DNA of 64,000 bases from Juglans regia (Eukaryota; Streptophyta; Magnoliopsida; Fagales; Juglandaceae). Below are positions 1 through 12,600 of this stretch, piece after piece. The notes beneath the pieces are model-generated. The model worked only from the letters and a program-made list of their open reading frames with translations. It was not told where the DNA came from and did no database searches. Where the stretch lies: positions 19,821,234 through 19,885,233 of the forward strand of contig NC_049903.1 of assembly GCF_001411555.2 (NCBI RefSeq). The letters run 5' to 3'. Both the position numbers and the translations under genes were made by a program. Numbering within the stretch: the first letter of the stretch is position 1; each line of letters starts with the position of its first letter.

Positions 1-10
1 TTTAAGTGTG

Positions 11-220
11 TTGTAAGATAGTTTTTACAATTATTCTCTTTTAAATATTCATGTGTTTAACTATTATTAATCCTTATGTAATTATAATATAATTTTAAGA
101 CATATTAAGTAATTAGTTGTAAGATAATTTTTACAACTATTATCTTTTAAATATTAATATGAGTTTAAATATTATTAATTCTTACATATATATACTATAT
201 ATAATCTGCTACAATATTAC
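11..220. repeat. Tandem duplication, period about 106 bp
   Basis: The block starting TTGTAAGATAGTTTTTACAA at 11 recurs at 117 with a few substitutions, and its first ~20 bases recur again near 237. This is an AT-rich internal repeat of the CACTA element. Confidence 0.7.
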
Positions 221-897
221 ATATTTATACAATAATTTAAGATAGTTTTTACAACCATTCGAACACAGTAATATCATGTTCGAACATGTTTATTCGTTCG
301 AATGGTATATAATCACGTTCGAACGGTCTCAACCCAGATTCCAAACTCCAGCCAGTTCAGACGAGTATTAGTATCTCACAAAATATCGTAAACTCATATT
401 TAGAAAATACTACAAATATACAACATATATTCTTCAAATGGCACCCCTCTAACAAACATACAACATATATACTTCCAATAGCAACCTTCAAACAAATATA
501 TTTTGTGTTTAAACAAACACCTACACAATATATATATATATAAACAAAAAAAATCAATAATACAAAATGATAGATTTAGAAGTAAAATGATAAAAAAAAG
601 TCATACATTTGAGCAAAATATACTAAGCAATCCTCTTTGAAAGATGATAGAATGAATGAGTTTGTGAAGAAAATGTAAGATTTTTTAGAGAAAACACAGA
701 AGAGTGAAAGAGATCAGAGAAAAATGAGGGATTGACAACGTGCAGGAAGATTATAAGTTCCGACCAACTGTTTGAACGTAACTAAAGTTCGGTCGAACGC
801 AAAATTTTTTAGCGCACTAATTTTCCTGCCTGCACAAATTTCTGCATTACCGTTCGATCGGCTAAAAATTCCGTTCGAGCGGTAGTCCAACAATCTT

Positions 898-1143
898 TAA
901 TTGGCGGGATATTTTTCCACCACTGCAATAATCTGTTCGAACTATAACAAATAGCATTCGAACGGTAATCCAGCAGTTTTTAATTGGCGGGATATTTTTC
1001 TGCCACTGCAATAATCTGTTCGAACTATAACAAATAACATTTGAACGGTTATCTAGAGTCATTAATTGGCTGGATGTTTTTCCATCATTGCAATAATCCG
1101 TTCGAATATTTTTTTCATACTTTCAAACGCTACAAATGTGTTC
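898..1143. repeat. Three tandem copies of an ~83 bp unit
   Basis: Units start at 898, 981 and 1,063, each with TAATTGGCGGGAT or a close variant. Each contains a CACTGCAATAATC-type segment and ends in a TTCGAA-type word. The third copy is the most diverged. The array lies inside the CACTA element and accounts for much of its TTCGAA density in this stretch. Confidence 0.8.
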
Positions 1144-1189
1144 GAACGGTTTACGAGTACTATTCAAACACATCACCTTAATGTTTAAA

Positions 1190-2040
1190 TATAATTTTTT
1201 TCATCATTAAATGAAAAGTACTATAAGGTCATATATATTAATTATATATACTATCATATATATAGTAATCTATACTAAATATCATAGATATAGTATAGTA
1301 TACTAAAGTGTACTATAAACATGTAAGATCATATCTATTAGTAATATATACTATTATATATATTAGTAATATATACTATATATCATATATATAGTATCAT
1401 ATATATTATACTATACTAATTAATTAGTATAAAGGAAATATGTTAGTAATATATACTATATGATATATGGTAATCTATACTATATATCATATATATCGTA
1501 TCATATATATTATCATATACCAAAGTATAGCGAAAAATATAAGATTATATGTATTAGTAATATATACTCACATATATAGCCTCAAATATACTAAGGTCAC
1601 ATAAAAAGTATAGAGAAATTTATAAGATGATAGTATATTAGTATTAGTAATCTATACTCTATATATATATATGTTGTATAGTATCATATATAACTTATAT
1701 AGTAAAATATAATGGAATATATAGTATGATATATATTAGTTAAGTATAAACTCATACTATATAGTACTATATGCTATCATATATATATATATATATGTTA
1801 CAACCTCATATATAACACTTTGATAGTAAAATATTATGATATATTACTATTATACTATAATAAAATACATATTAGTTATTATGTTTTCATTTAAAGTATT
1901 ATACTATCATAATATATATTATAATATTACATATATATTACAATATATATAATCTACTATAATAGTATATATATTATATTAATTTATAGGATTATAAATA
2001 TAATATACATTTAATATGAATTTTTACAAAACTTAAAACA
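1190..2040. other. AT-rich low-complexity stretch, no gene
   Basis: Runs of TATATA/ATCATATA words in many overlapping imperfect copies, with no reading frame of note. It lies inside the CACTA element. Confidence 0.7.
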
Positions 2041-2198
2041 AATACCATTCAAACGTTAAATATTAACGTTCGAACAATATTATAAAACCGTTCAAATGGT
2101 AAAATATAACGTTCGAACGGTTATGCACATATAAGTTATCCCGGACAGATATTTCTCTCACGCCATCATCCCCACCGTTTGAAAACGAGAGAAAACAT

Positions 2199-2276
2199 TT
2201 GAACGTCCATCAATCACCGTCGTCTGCTGCCGTAATCAGCCCTTACGTCAAACACACTTCCCACCCAAGTGAAGGT
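2199..2276 (+). CDS. Possible first coding exon of the CACTA accessory gene
   Basis: An ATG at 2,199 opens 26 codons that reach AAG|GTATGT near 2,276, a good plant splice donor. A matching acceptor, TTATAATTTCAG, ends at 2,794, just upstream of the next ATG at 2,805. The first exon would encode a short Ser/His-rich leader. The exon and intron are inferred from the splice-site-like sequences only, and the downstream frame is broken, so this is at best the remnant of a spliced element gene. Confidence 0.25.
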
Positions 2277-2804
2277 ATGTATTTTATAAGCTATTTTACC
2301 GTTTATTTTATGATTTTATGGTTTTATTCGTTTTTCCTAGAAAAAATATATTTTTTCATCAATAGTCACTGTAGAATATCATAAATCTATCATAGGATGT
2401 GTAGAAATGAAGAGTAGTATGTGTTTTATTGAAGAAACCACGGAATCAATGGATTTTTGGGTGTTTTAATGGCCGCTGAGTTGACTCAGCCATGGCCGAG
2501 CTCGATCTGGTTTCCGTTCGAACGCGTTTGAACGATTTAACCCTTACGTTCGAACTCTCAATTAAGCGTTCGAATGGTTTTCAGTTTCCGTTTGACCATA
2601 TATTATATTCGTTCGAACACTTTATATTAAATTTGAACCATTTTGTTTATATTAGCTTATTAAATTGTTTTCATCATTTCATTGAATTGTTCTATCAATT
2701 AATTTATTAAAGTATATAATTTTGTAAATCTTTTCGTCGTAATTAGATTTTATCACTAATGTTGAATATATATATTTTATTTTTATAATTTCAGGTTCAT
2801 AATA

Positions 2805-4021
2805 ATGTTTTATAGGGGCCGCAAACGTGATAGATTAGGAGAACCTTCCATCCAAACAGTTCGAGAGCAAACTGTTTTACTTGAGCAATAGGTAAAACTA
2901 TATGATTTTGTGGCTCTTATATGGGAGGATCATTTCCTCCCATCAGTATTCAATGATCGTGGTTGGGCACCAATCTTAGATCAGCGAGAAGAAGAAATGT
3001 AACTCATTTCTTACATTGAGATCGTTACTGGGTTCTATAAAGAGTTCGGTGGTGCCAACCCAGACGATGGAGGGGCATACAGGATCTGTGTCCGATGAGC
3101 TCCTATTATATTTTCAGCAGACAGACTCGCTACATATCTGGGTATTCCTAGGCTTCTTGATGCCTATCCGAACCTGCAGCCTAGAGAGTCTGATCCTTCA
3201 GGTGATGCAGAGATGTCTCAGGACGAGAGACCAGTTTACACAGATGAGATCGATACACTTGATAATCATGAGGTCAGATAGTTGATTGTTGGTCCAGATG
3301 CTCCAGTATACAATGGGATGAAAATTATTAGGCAGACAGATTTATCTTCTTTTTTCAAGATCATGAATTTGATCATCACCAACAATATTGACCCTCAGCA
3401 GCACAAGATCGAGGTCGGTATGGATCGAGCGAGATTTATGATACGAGTCGCTTGTGTCATCCCGATCGACCTCGTGGGTTATATATTTGAGAGGATCCAA
3501 TCAGAAGCACGGTTCATTATGACAGATATACTACCGTTTGGGATCCTCATCACTCTATTTTTGCTACATGCTGGGTCGTGCTCGAACCTGCCGAGCATTT
3601 TCGGGAGCTGATGGGACCGATCAACAGCACCACCCTGTCACGAAGCACATGACACTCGAGATTCCATTTTCGTGGAGCTATTCCTGATAGGGCTGAGATT
3701 CAGAGAGATGCACAGCCGAGGGATACTGGAGTATCGGCTGGTGAGATATCTGCACAGGCCGAGACGTCATGCACATCTACTCGTGAGGAGAAAGGCGACA
3801 TATTACGTGCTGAAATCGGCGTACACACATTAACAGTGATTGGTGCAGTGCATACTGCCATGTCTGAGTTGCGTATAGAGATTATGACTACTGTCTCTGG
3901 GTTACGTACAGAGATTAATGCCAATAATGCAACTCAAGTCACGCTCAGTACTCGACTGACACAAGTAGAGAGACAATTAGCTGCAGTCGAGGATGTGTGT
4001 AGACACCTCGCATCACAATAG
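2805..4021 (+). pseudogene. Decayed plant transposon accessory protein (putative plant transposon protein domain)
   Basis: One reading frame from the ATG at 2,805 stays recognisable to about 3,600 but is cut by four in-frame stops: TAG (codon 29), TAA after an EEEM segment, TGA at 3,097-3,099 and TAG just before 3,282. A frameshift after about 3,560 moves the tail into another frame. That tail ends at 4,021 with a regular heptad-like stretch (LSTRLTQVERQLAAVEDV) that could be a coiled coil. Segments such as GFYKEFGGANP followed by a predicted helical block (VARFMIRVACVIPIDLVG-like) recall the putative plant transposon protein family often found in plant CACTA/Ty3-associated ORFs. The assignment rests on family resemblance and was not tested by a search. 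It is no longer translatable. Confidence 0.5.
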
Positions 4022-4619
4022 TTTCTATTTTTTATTTATATTTTTTTGTGTTATAGTTATGGACAGTATATATGGTGTTTTGATAATTTGCTTTATTTGT
4101 AAATTAAATATTTTATCTTTTTTGGAGTAATTATTGATTTATATTATGTGGTGTATGGTTCATAATATTTATTTAATTAAAAATCTTATTTAACATAAAA
4201 GAAATCATTAAAATATTTTTAAATTAATTACATAAAATTAATTGATGAATTTGTTTATATGATATATATATATATATATAATTTATATTTTGAGTTTCGT
4301 ATCGAGATTAATATTATACATTCGAATGTATAAATGAGGTGCTTGAATATATATGTTCTAACTAAATATATTTTGTTCAAACGGTTTAGAAACATTCCCA
4401 CTATGTTTTCCCATCAAATATTTTCCGTTTGAACACAACAAATTTTCATTCGAACGGTTGTGAACTTTCCCCGCCATAATAAGTTACTTCCCCGCCAAGA
4501 TTTTAATGTCCGAACGGGAAAAATTTTTTGAGACGATTTAATTCATCACAGAAAGAGCTGTTTGAACGGTATTTCGTCCCTAAATAATTTCGTCCCAAAT
4601 ACTCAAATTTGTTGTAGTG
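4022..4619. repeat. CACTA right subterminal region and terminus
   Basis: AT-rich sequence followed by TTCGAA-type words at about 4,318, 4,376, 4,427, 4,448, 4,510 and 4,562, some degenerate. It ends in TTTGTTGTAGTG at 4,608-4,619. The spacing of the words close to the end fits subterminal transposase-binding repeats. Confidence 0.65.
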
Positions 4620-4879
4620 ATTATATCAGCCTCTTGTTGCCCCTCCCTTAGCAATACTTGCCCCTCGACCTGAATACCCGAACTTCCCTATGGAGATTTA
4701 TCCCTTGAAGAAGGGGATCTAAGTGGGATTTATCCATAGGAACGGTAGAAATGTTCCACAAATGTTGGGAATGAGAAACATTTTGTTATCATGTAAGCCT
4801 TTATGTTCAGAAAATCTCCGAGCAATCTACTTTTGTTAGAGGACTTGTCCTTGTCATGTTGTTACATAATCTGTGTAAG

Positions 4880-5460
4880 TTGCTCATTACAAGGAAAACA
4901 ATATGGACGTAAGTACTCGTGACTTGGCAAGCAACGTAGAAAGACATTGCTCGACAGCTGAGAAAGGATGTGATTTGTATATTAGGCGTGCATTATGAAG
5001 CCAATTGCTCACCACATGGTGAGCAACGTAGCAAATAGTGATGTTCCTCATTTTGGCGAGCAGTAAGGATTACATAGTAGCCAAGCATTGCAAGTCTCAG
5101 TTGCTCTCCACATAGTGAGCAATGTAAGTGAACGATGGTACTCACCACCTCGGCAAGTGATATGGAGAGTACCATAGGTAAGTATATATTTACCTCGCGT
5201 AATATGCATGCTCGATCGCCTCAAATGAGCATTATAAGGTTTAGTTGTTTGCCCCTTGGTGAGTAACACCAAAGAACAATAGTGCTAGCCTCCTCAGCTA
5301 GCAACATAAAGAATAGTATGCTTGCCATCCCGGCGAGCTACGTGAGGAGTACTAATGCCCTCCATCTTGGCGAGCAACAAAGTGAGTAGTAATGCATGCT
5401 AGCCTCACGGCGAGCAAAGACACAACTATGCTCGTATCTCAAGCGAGTACCTTGGGAATA
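4880..5460. repeat. Degenerate tandem array with a GGCGAGCAAC core, period about 36-44 bp
   Basis: Cores of the type (T/C)GGCGAGCAAC occur near 4,927, 5,021, 5,055, 5,115, 5,152, 5,257, 5,295, 5,331, 5,367, 5,411 and 5,447. Most are preceded by a complementary-looking CTYGCC/CTCACC word, so each unit could form a small hairpin. The units are strongly diverged. No reading frame crosses the array. It may be part of an old LTR or an independent satellite remnant. Confidence 0.6.
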
Positions 5461-5498
5461 TAATTTATTAGTCTAGTTATTTATTTCTTTATCTCACT

Positions 5499-5521
5499 AT
5501 ATATATAGATATATATATATC

Positions 5522-5554
<33 letters not shown>
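5499..5554. repeat. (AT)n microsatellite
   Basis: Almost uninterrupted TA dinucleotides with a few TATC/GATA variants, directly downstream of the degenerate array. Confidence 0.9.
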
Positions 5555-6402
5555 ATCTGGGTCGTAACACATATAGTATGATATCACAACTTTACTTGTC
5601 AATTGTGGCTTTATTTGATTAGGTCCTCTGGACCAGTTTCACCAATCTAAGTCTCTCATAGTCCAAGTACTGCATTCAATATCACCAAATTGTGGAAAAT
5701 TTTGATAAAACCGCTTGCTATCATATGCTAGCTAGTTCATGCAGGGGCTAAGCACGAGAGGGACATGAACAAGTGCAAGTAAAAATGAAGGCAATGTGTT
5801 TCACATATAAAAATGCAATAGCTACATTTATATACCAAAAGGTCATAAAAAAAAAAAAAAAAAAAAATGATAGCCTGTCATGACAACCAAAGGAGCTGGC
5901 TAGTAAAGAAGGGCATATACTCGTATTACTGTAGATCAGATATATCTCAAAGGTGGTGGGCACATTAAATTACGCCTAACAACTTGCCTTCTTCCAAGGT
6001 TTCTTGCCCCATTTTCAATCTGAAAGGGTGGCGTGGGAACCACATGAAGAAAGGATATTCCATCCCTCGAGAAAACCTCTGCAAGCTTTGCAAATTGAGA
6101 AAAATAAAAATGATCTTAGTAACAATATTGAAAAACAATCAAATGATTGAGACACAATAAAGAGAATGTGTAAAAATGTCGACTGTTTTTTTGCCGATAT
6201 ACATACACCAAAAAGACATGATAATACAAGTGCCCAACCAGTCTGCTGCTACTAGCTGGTGCAGACAGATGGGCCGGGGTGGATACGGGAGCCCACCTAG
6301 CAGGTTTATCATGTATGTCTAAAAAATGGACATGTACATAATTTTGACACAACCACCTGCTAGGTCATGATGGTAGAACCCGTTCACACTGATAATTTTA
6401 TG
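5555..6402. other. Intergenic, nothing recognised
   Basis: No supported gene. There is an A-homopolymer at about 5,846-5,867. Short reading frames here lack any recognisable domain or codon pattern. Confidence 0.6.
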
Positions 6403-6608
6403 AATAATGCTACGATCTCGAATTTGAAATCTAAAAAATATTTTAAATAATATCATTTTTTTATATATTTTTTTAATTATCATAAATATTTAAAAAAAAA
6501 TTTATAATATTATTAAAAAATATTCTTTTAATCATTCGGTAAAAAAAAAAAAAAAAAATTCTCATTCAAAATAATTTTTAGATTCCAAACTCGAGACTTG
6601 AAGCATAT
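6403..6608. mobile_element. Foldback MITE, ~205 bp
   Basis: The left end reads AATGCTACGATCTCGAATTT and continues ...GAAATCTAAAAA. The right end, reverse-complemented, reads TATGCTTCAAGTCTCGAGTT and continues ...GGAATCTAAAAA. This gives imperfect terminal inverted repeats of about 40 bp around an AT-rich core. No clean target duplication could be fixed by eye. Confidence 0.6.
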
Positions 6609-8407
6609 CTCTAATTTTATTGTGTTGGACAATTGTGATAGATGGCATACATGACTTAGCTTGGAGACAACAATAATGGCATTCATCAGAATTAATTAGA
6701 AAGTCTATTCATCACCACGTGGTTGCCTAATTCTGATGAACAAGCAACTTAATTAGAGGTCAAGGTTGTTCTTTTATTTTGTGGGGCAACCTACCTACCT
6801 ATATATATATATATATATATATATGCATTTTGGAAAGACAAATGGACTTGATCTTAAAATCATGTAATTAAGAAAGGGTTGCTAATGATGATCAAATACT
6901 AATTATAAGATTAACAAATTTGGTTATCAAATCTCATGACTAGAGTATCCTTTCTAGAACCTCTTTCAACGTGGGATGATCAGTACTTGTGCCTTGCTTC
7001 TTGTCGACATCCATACAAGTCCCTGCTTTTTCCCTAATGAGTACTTGCGATTTTTTGGGTTCTGGGTTGGTTTCTTGATACTGATATATTGTTTACTTTA
7101 TGTTGATGCTAGCTAGTGTGCATGAGATCGATCTATACATTAATGATCAGTCATCAATACATGATGACAGGTGCCTTATTGTCAATTAGCTGTAAACATC
7201 CAAGCTTATCTACAGGGAACAGGAAGCTCAAAAAATGGATAGAATTGAAGTGATTTTGGAATTAAACCCTTGATGGAACTTATCTAGCTATGAGGTCATA
7301 ACCCACTTGGTATCCCATGAAGACGATCATGCGCACAAAATAATTATAAATACCATGCCTAGCTGGTGGAGTAGGGAATAGATTCGTCATGAGAACAAAT
7401 TGAACAAAGACATGGCCTACTGATCTATACCCTATAGAAAAATCATCCCAAAGCTTATTATTAATTATAAAGAAATATAGCAAAAAGCTAGAGAGAGAGA
7501 TAGAGAGAGAGAGAGACGCTAGTGCAAAAGAGCTAGCGTGCATGCTTTGAAAATGAAATATGACTGAGACGCCATGGGATATCCAATCCACTCAACTGCC
7601 AAACAAGCCAAGCTCTGTTTCACAAAGGACTTCCATTTCAGCATATGATCATCACGCGAAATTCCTGTAATTTCAGTAACAGTGCGTACGTTTCTTCCCC
7701 CAAATTCTCCTACATTTCTAAGCCATCTAAAATAAATCGTTTGTGTAATAATGTGCAGTTTTTTCTAGTACCATAATTGTGCACCAGCCTTAATAAGTAC
7801 TCTATCCTCTACCATAACTACTTAACAGATGGCTATAAATAAAGCGGAGGAGATTCCAGCTTACACTTTTTGCTCTAAATACTTTATACAATTCGGAGAT
7901 CTAGAAACAAATACTATGATTTATACGACTTGTCGACGACCTTATAAGCATTGTAATATTAAAGGGTTTATATTGTATCTATCTCTCTTCAAATCATAGA
8001 GAATACGTACTTAATTAAATAAAAAAAATTGTAAAAAAGGCATTCGTATAGATTTCAATTGATTGGCCATTAACCCAGTACTCGCAGGCCCTTAATATCT
8101 CATTTCTCCGTATAAGTTTTAGATCAAGGATATCCATATCAATATTGTTTAAATTCTTTGCTTAGGCCTACGTACCGCGTACAACTGTCGCGTGTTTACC
8201 ATCGCACTTTGCATGGCCGGTTGGTACGATTCCAGGAAGAAAAACAAAGCAGCTAGCTAGCAGTACGAGCAGATACGTACCCTACTTGGCCCCCACTCCA
8301 TGCAGTACTCAGCAGCAACCACTGCTAATTCCACCGATTGACCTTTATATATTTCATGATCATCATCTTCCACTCATCAGACACGTTGGCGACAAAAACT
8401 CTAATTT
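6609..8407. other. Intergenic, no gene recognised
   Basis: Contains an (AT)n tract at about 6,800-6,825, a (GA)n tract at about 7,488-7,516 and otherwise unstructured sequence. Short frames on either strand carry no recognisable domain. Confidence 0.6.
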
Positions 8408-9098
8408 TTTTTTTTTTTTAAAAAAACATACTCATTTCATTAATGAATCAAAGTTATAAAATGACTTATTAATACAAAAAAATCCAATACATATAAAATC
8501 CAGTCTATAAATTAATTTACGCAACAGCTCCCAAGCTTCCCCACACACAAAGTCTTTTGTGGCGGACGTTATCTTAACTTCTAATCAAATTCTCTCATAA
8601 CAGAGAAAGCGCTCCGTAAAACAGAACTTAAAAGCCCTCTCTATCCTACTAGGGAAGAAGAGTACGAGACACTGCTATGGACATCAAATCCAATAACCTA
8701 TTCCTATTTTATTAAAAATTAAATTAACAAATAACTACAAATAACCACATTAACAACTACAAGACCACAAATTAGTGAGACTCCAGACGTCACGCCTATC
8801 GCAAGCATCATCATCTCAAGCCCTAGTGAAAAGAGCACTCAGCTTACGTACGGACCACAACAGTCTGGCCGTACAATCACCGGTCGTAGCATTGCCCACC
8901 ACTCTCAAAAGACTCTAGCCCCAGATTACGTCCGATCCAAAGGCCCAAACCTCACTCGGGTCAACAAAAAAAAAAACACCAAAAATAAAAACAAAACAAC
9001 TACAAAACACTGAAATGGACAACAAGAAAGAAACAAAAAAAATAAAAACGGATGAACAGTGCACACAATGGTCGGCATTGGCTCGTGCAGAAACTGTT
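8408..9098 (-). mobile_element. Probable LINE 3' end (antisense), left half, interrupted by the copia element
   Basis: A T-homopolymer (poly-A tail on the minus strand) at about 8,408 is followed by CATTTCATTAATGAATCA. Two L1-like LINEs in this window have comparable poly-T then ATTAAT junctions at 19,506 and 26,269. The rest is non-coding and resembles a 3' UTR. The copia element 9,099-14,113 sits in the middle, and the GC-richer 14,114-14,420 segment would be the upstream half. LINE identity is an inference from the 3' junction only. Confidence 0.35.
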
Positions 9099-9565
9099 TG
9101 TTGTGCAAAAACGATGATGAAAAGTAAAGCAAACATGGGAAAAACAAGCAATCACACATGACACAATATTTACGTGGTTCGGCAAATTGCCTATGTCCAC
9201 GGGAGCTGCAGAGGATTTTTATTTCTTGAAGAATCACAATACAATGTTGTAGGACAGCTACTGTTCACTCTGATACAGTACAAGTCAAAAAACATAAACA
9301 ATATATATGTTATGCGGCGGAAACCCTAAACTCAGCAGAATTAGTGATGTTCGCTCGAGCGGCGTGTCGAGCCCGAATCGAGCGAACCTGTTTCCAGCAA
9401 TCGCTCGAGCCATGTGTCGAGCGGCTCCTCAAGCGAAGCTTTCTGACTTGCTTTTGCTCGAGCTGAGTGTCGAGCTCTCTTCAAGCGAAGCTCTCTGACT
9501 TGTATTTGCTCGAGCGGCTAGACGCTCCGCTCGAGCGGCGTGAACCAGACTCCAAATACTCAACA
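9099..9565 (-). repeat. 3' LTR of copia element 1 (467 bp)
   Basis: Runs from TGTTGTGCAAAAACG to CAAATACTCAACA. It contains clustered CTCGAGC/GTCGAGC words, with two ~52-bp units ending in CTGACTT. It is one unit shorter than the partner LTR. Confidence 0.93.
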
Positions 9566-9580
9566 ATTCTCCCACTTGGA
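9566..9580 (-). other. Polypurine tract of copia element 1
   Basis: The minus strand reads CCAAGTGGGAGAAT directly before the 3' LTR. It is purine-rich and in the position where plus-strand priming occurs. Confidence 0.75.
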
Positions 9581-9655
9581 GACTGGTACACCCACATTGT
9601 CGCCCTCTGCCTCAAACATGATATCCTCCACCTCTGCAACTCACAGCTCCTGTCT

Positions 9656-12600
9656 TCATGCTAGAAGACCAACTGAAGTTGCGCACAACTTCAGTTTCTC
9701 AAGTGTAACACCCTTTGTCAACATATCAGCAGGGTTCTTACTTCCACAAATTTTCTCAAGTAACAAATGTCCATCATCTAACAATGATCGTATAAAGTGA
9801 TACCTGATCTGAATGTGTTTAGTCCTGGAATGAAACGCTGGGTTCTTGGTAAGGAATATGGCACTCTGACTGTCACTGTAGAGAGTGCCATTCTGATTTT
9901 TTTTACCCAATTCCTCCAAGAAGCCCTGTATCCAAACCATCTCCTTTGCAGCTTCTGAAATTGCAATATACTCAGCTTCTATAATAGACAAAGAAACTGT
10001 CTTCTATAGATTAGAACCTCATGAAACTGCAGTACCACCCAGAGTGTAAACAAACCCTGTGGTATTCTGCTATCAGTATCTCCAGCTAAATCAGCATCAA
10101 CATAGCCTTGCACCTCTAAGCCCTCTCCTGAGAAACACAAGCACGTTTCTGAGGAGCCTTTTAGGTACCTCAAAATCCACTTCACTGCTTCCCAATATTG
10201 TTTTCCAGGGTTACTCATATATCTACTCACAACTCCCACTGCATGGGCAATATCTGGTCTAGTGCAAACCATAGCATACATAAGTGAACCAATAGATAAG
10301 GCATAAGGAACCTTACTCATATAGTCTTGTTCCTCTTCTGATTTTGGTGCTTGATCCTTGTTGAGTCTGAAGTGACTTCCTAAGGGTGTGCCAACTGACT
10401 TGGCCTTGTCCATACTGAACCGATTGAGTACATTTTTCACATACTCAGCCTGTGAGAGTCTCAACGTGCCTCTGACTCTATCTTTGACAATTCTCATGCC
10501 AAGGATTTGCTTTGCAGCTCCCAAATCCTTCATTGCAAAATGCTCTGACATCTGCTTCTTCAGACTATTGATCTCATCAATACTAGCCCCTGCAATGAGT
10601 ATGTCATCCACATATAGCAACAAAATAATGTAAGAATTGTCAAACTGTCTGACATAGAAACAATGATCTGCCTGACATCTGATGTACCCTGCACTACACA
10701 TGAAACTATCAAATTTCTTGTACCACTGTCTAGGAGCTTGTTTCAGGCCATACAAGCTCTTCTTCAGTCTGCAAACTGAACCTTCATTTCCCTATACCAC
10801 AAACCCCTCAGGTTGGTGTATGTAGATGTCTTCTTCAAGATCTCCATGAAGAAAAGCTGTCTTCACATTTAACTGCTCAAGAAATAGATCTTCAGTAGCA
10901 ACCATAGCCAAAACTAGCCTGATGGTTGTGATCTTTACCACAGGAGAAAAGATCTCAGAATAGTCAATGCCTTGTTTCTGTTGAAAGCCTTTTACAACAA
11001 GTCTGGCCTTGTATCTCTTATTGCCATCATGCTCAGTTTTCACCCGGTACATCCACTTGTTGTGTAATGCCTTCTTCCCTGATGGAAGTTCTGTCAGCTC
11101 CCATGTCTGATTCCCTAACAAGGAATCCATCTCATCCTTCATGGCCAACTCCCACTCGCTAGAATTTTCATCTTCTAAGGTTTCTTGGTAACTCTCTGGT
11201 TCTCCACCATCTGTCAATAGAATATAATTCAAAGCAGGTGAGAAACATTGTGGAGGACGAATAGTCCTAACTGACCTGCGAACTACAGCTATAGGAGAAG
11301 ACGGCTCTGGATCTGACTGCGGAATAATAGGAATGGGTGCACTGATCCCACTCTCCCCATCACTCATTTCTCTACACTGCATTGTGACCTCTGGTAAATC
11401 ATCCAAACTCACAAAGTCAGACTCCTGAGGAACTGCTTCAGCAACTGTACTAGACTTATCTTTGTACACAATCTTCTCATTGAAGATCACATTCCTGCTT
11501 CTTATAATCTTTCGACCCTGATCATCCCAGAAACGATAGCCAAATGCCTCGTCTCCATAGCCAATGAAATAACATTTTCTTGACTTAGCCTCAAGCTTAC
11601 TGCGAGCATCAGAATCAATAAGAACATAAGAAAGACAGCCAAAGATTTTAAGATGAGAAAATTTGACCTCTTTTTCACTCCAAGCCTCCTCAGGCAATCT
11701 ACAATCCAACGAAACTGATGGCCCTCTATTTATCAAGTATATTGCAGTGCTAACTGCATCTGCCCAGAAAGTAAGTGGTAGCCCAACATGCAGTCTCATG
11801 CTTCTAGCACGCTCATTTATGGTTCTGTTCATGCGCTCAGTAACTCCATTTTGTTGTGGTGTCCCAGGAATGGTCTTCTCCATTCTGATACCCTGAGTTG
11901 CACAATATTCCTTGAACCCACCATCAATATACTCACCACCATTATCAGATCTCAAACATTTCAACTTCAAGTCTGTCTCTGTCTCAACCATGGCTTTACA
12001 AATTTTGAACACATTAAATACATCAGATTTGTGTTTCAAGAAATAGACCCATACTTTTCTACTGTGGTCATCAATGAATGTAACATAGTAACGAGAACCT
12101 CCAAGAGATGCTACTGGGGAAGGTCCCCACACATCAGTGTGCACAAGATCTAGTCTCTCTAACTTTAGTGTTCTACCACTCTTCATGAAACTGACCTTCT
12201 TCTGCTTCCCCATAATGCAACTCTCACACATACTGAGATCAACTGACTTCAGTTCTGGTAGCTTGCCTCTAGACAGAAGTTCTTTCATACTCTTCTAACT
12301 CATATGGCCAAGCCTGCAATACCACAAATCTGCTGTGCTCTCTGCAACGGTAGTAGCAATAGTGTTATCTAAACCAGTAGTCATATAAAGTGTACCAGTT
12401 TTCTTACCCCGAGCTAGTACCAATGCTCATTTGGTGACCTTCCAGGTGCTATTTGAAAACACCACTGAATGGCCACAATCATCAAGCTGCCCAACAGAAA
12501 TGAGGTTCTTCTTCAACTCAGGAATGTGTCTGACCTTTTGTAAGGTCCATTTGTTTTTGTTAGGAAGAACAATATCAATATCTTCCATCCCTACAACATT

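Larger units (their letters stand above)
1..4619. mobile_element. CACTA (En/Spm-type) DNA transposon, right-hand part; left end outside the window
   Basis: The sequence ending at 4,619 reads TTTGTTGTAGTG, the reverse complement of the canonical plant CACTA terminus CACTACAACAAA. Inside it lie many copies of a TTCGAA-centred word (GTTCGAACG and close variants), densest at about 250-330, 760-1,170, 2,040-2,200, 2,510-2,640 and 4,310-4,570. CACTA elements are known for subterminal transposase-binding repeats of this kind. No matching CACTACA terminus is visible further left, so the element probably starts before base 1. The interior is AT-rich and holds one decayed reading frame. The terminus and repeats are seen; the family call is inferred from them. 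Confidence 0.7.

Noticed and set aside
1..4619. Interpretation of the left region as an LTR retrotransposon because of the accessory ORF type
   Set aside because: No LTR pair, PBS or PPT was found, while a canonical CACTA terminus and subterminal-type repeats are present.
4880..5460. A CRISPR-like array
   Set aside because: The units are degenerate, spacing is irregular, there are no unique equal-length spacers, and the genome is plant nuclear.
7280..7591. 103-codon frame on the minus strand
   Set aside because: Hydrophobic and Ser-rich owing to a GA repeat. No homologous domain is recognised and no promoter or splice context is seen.
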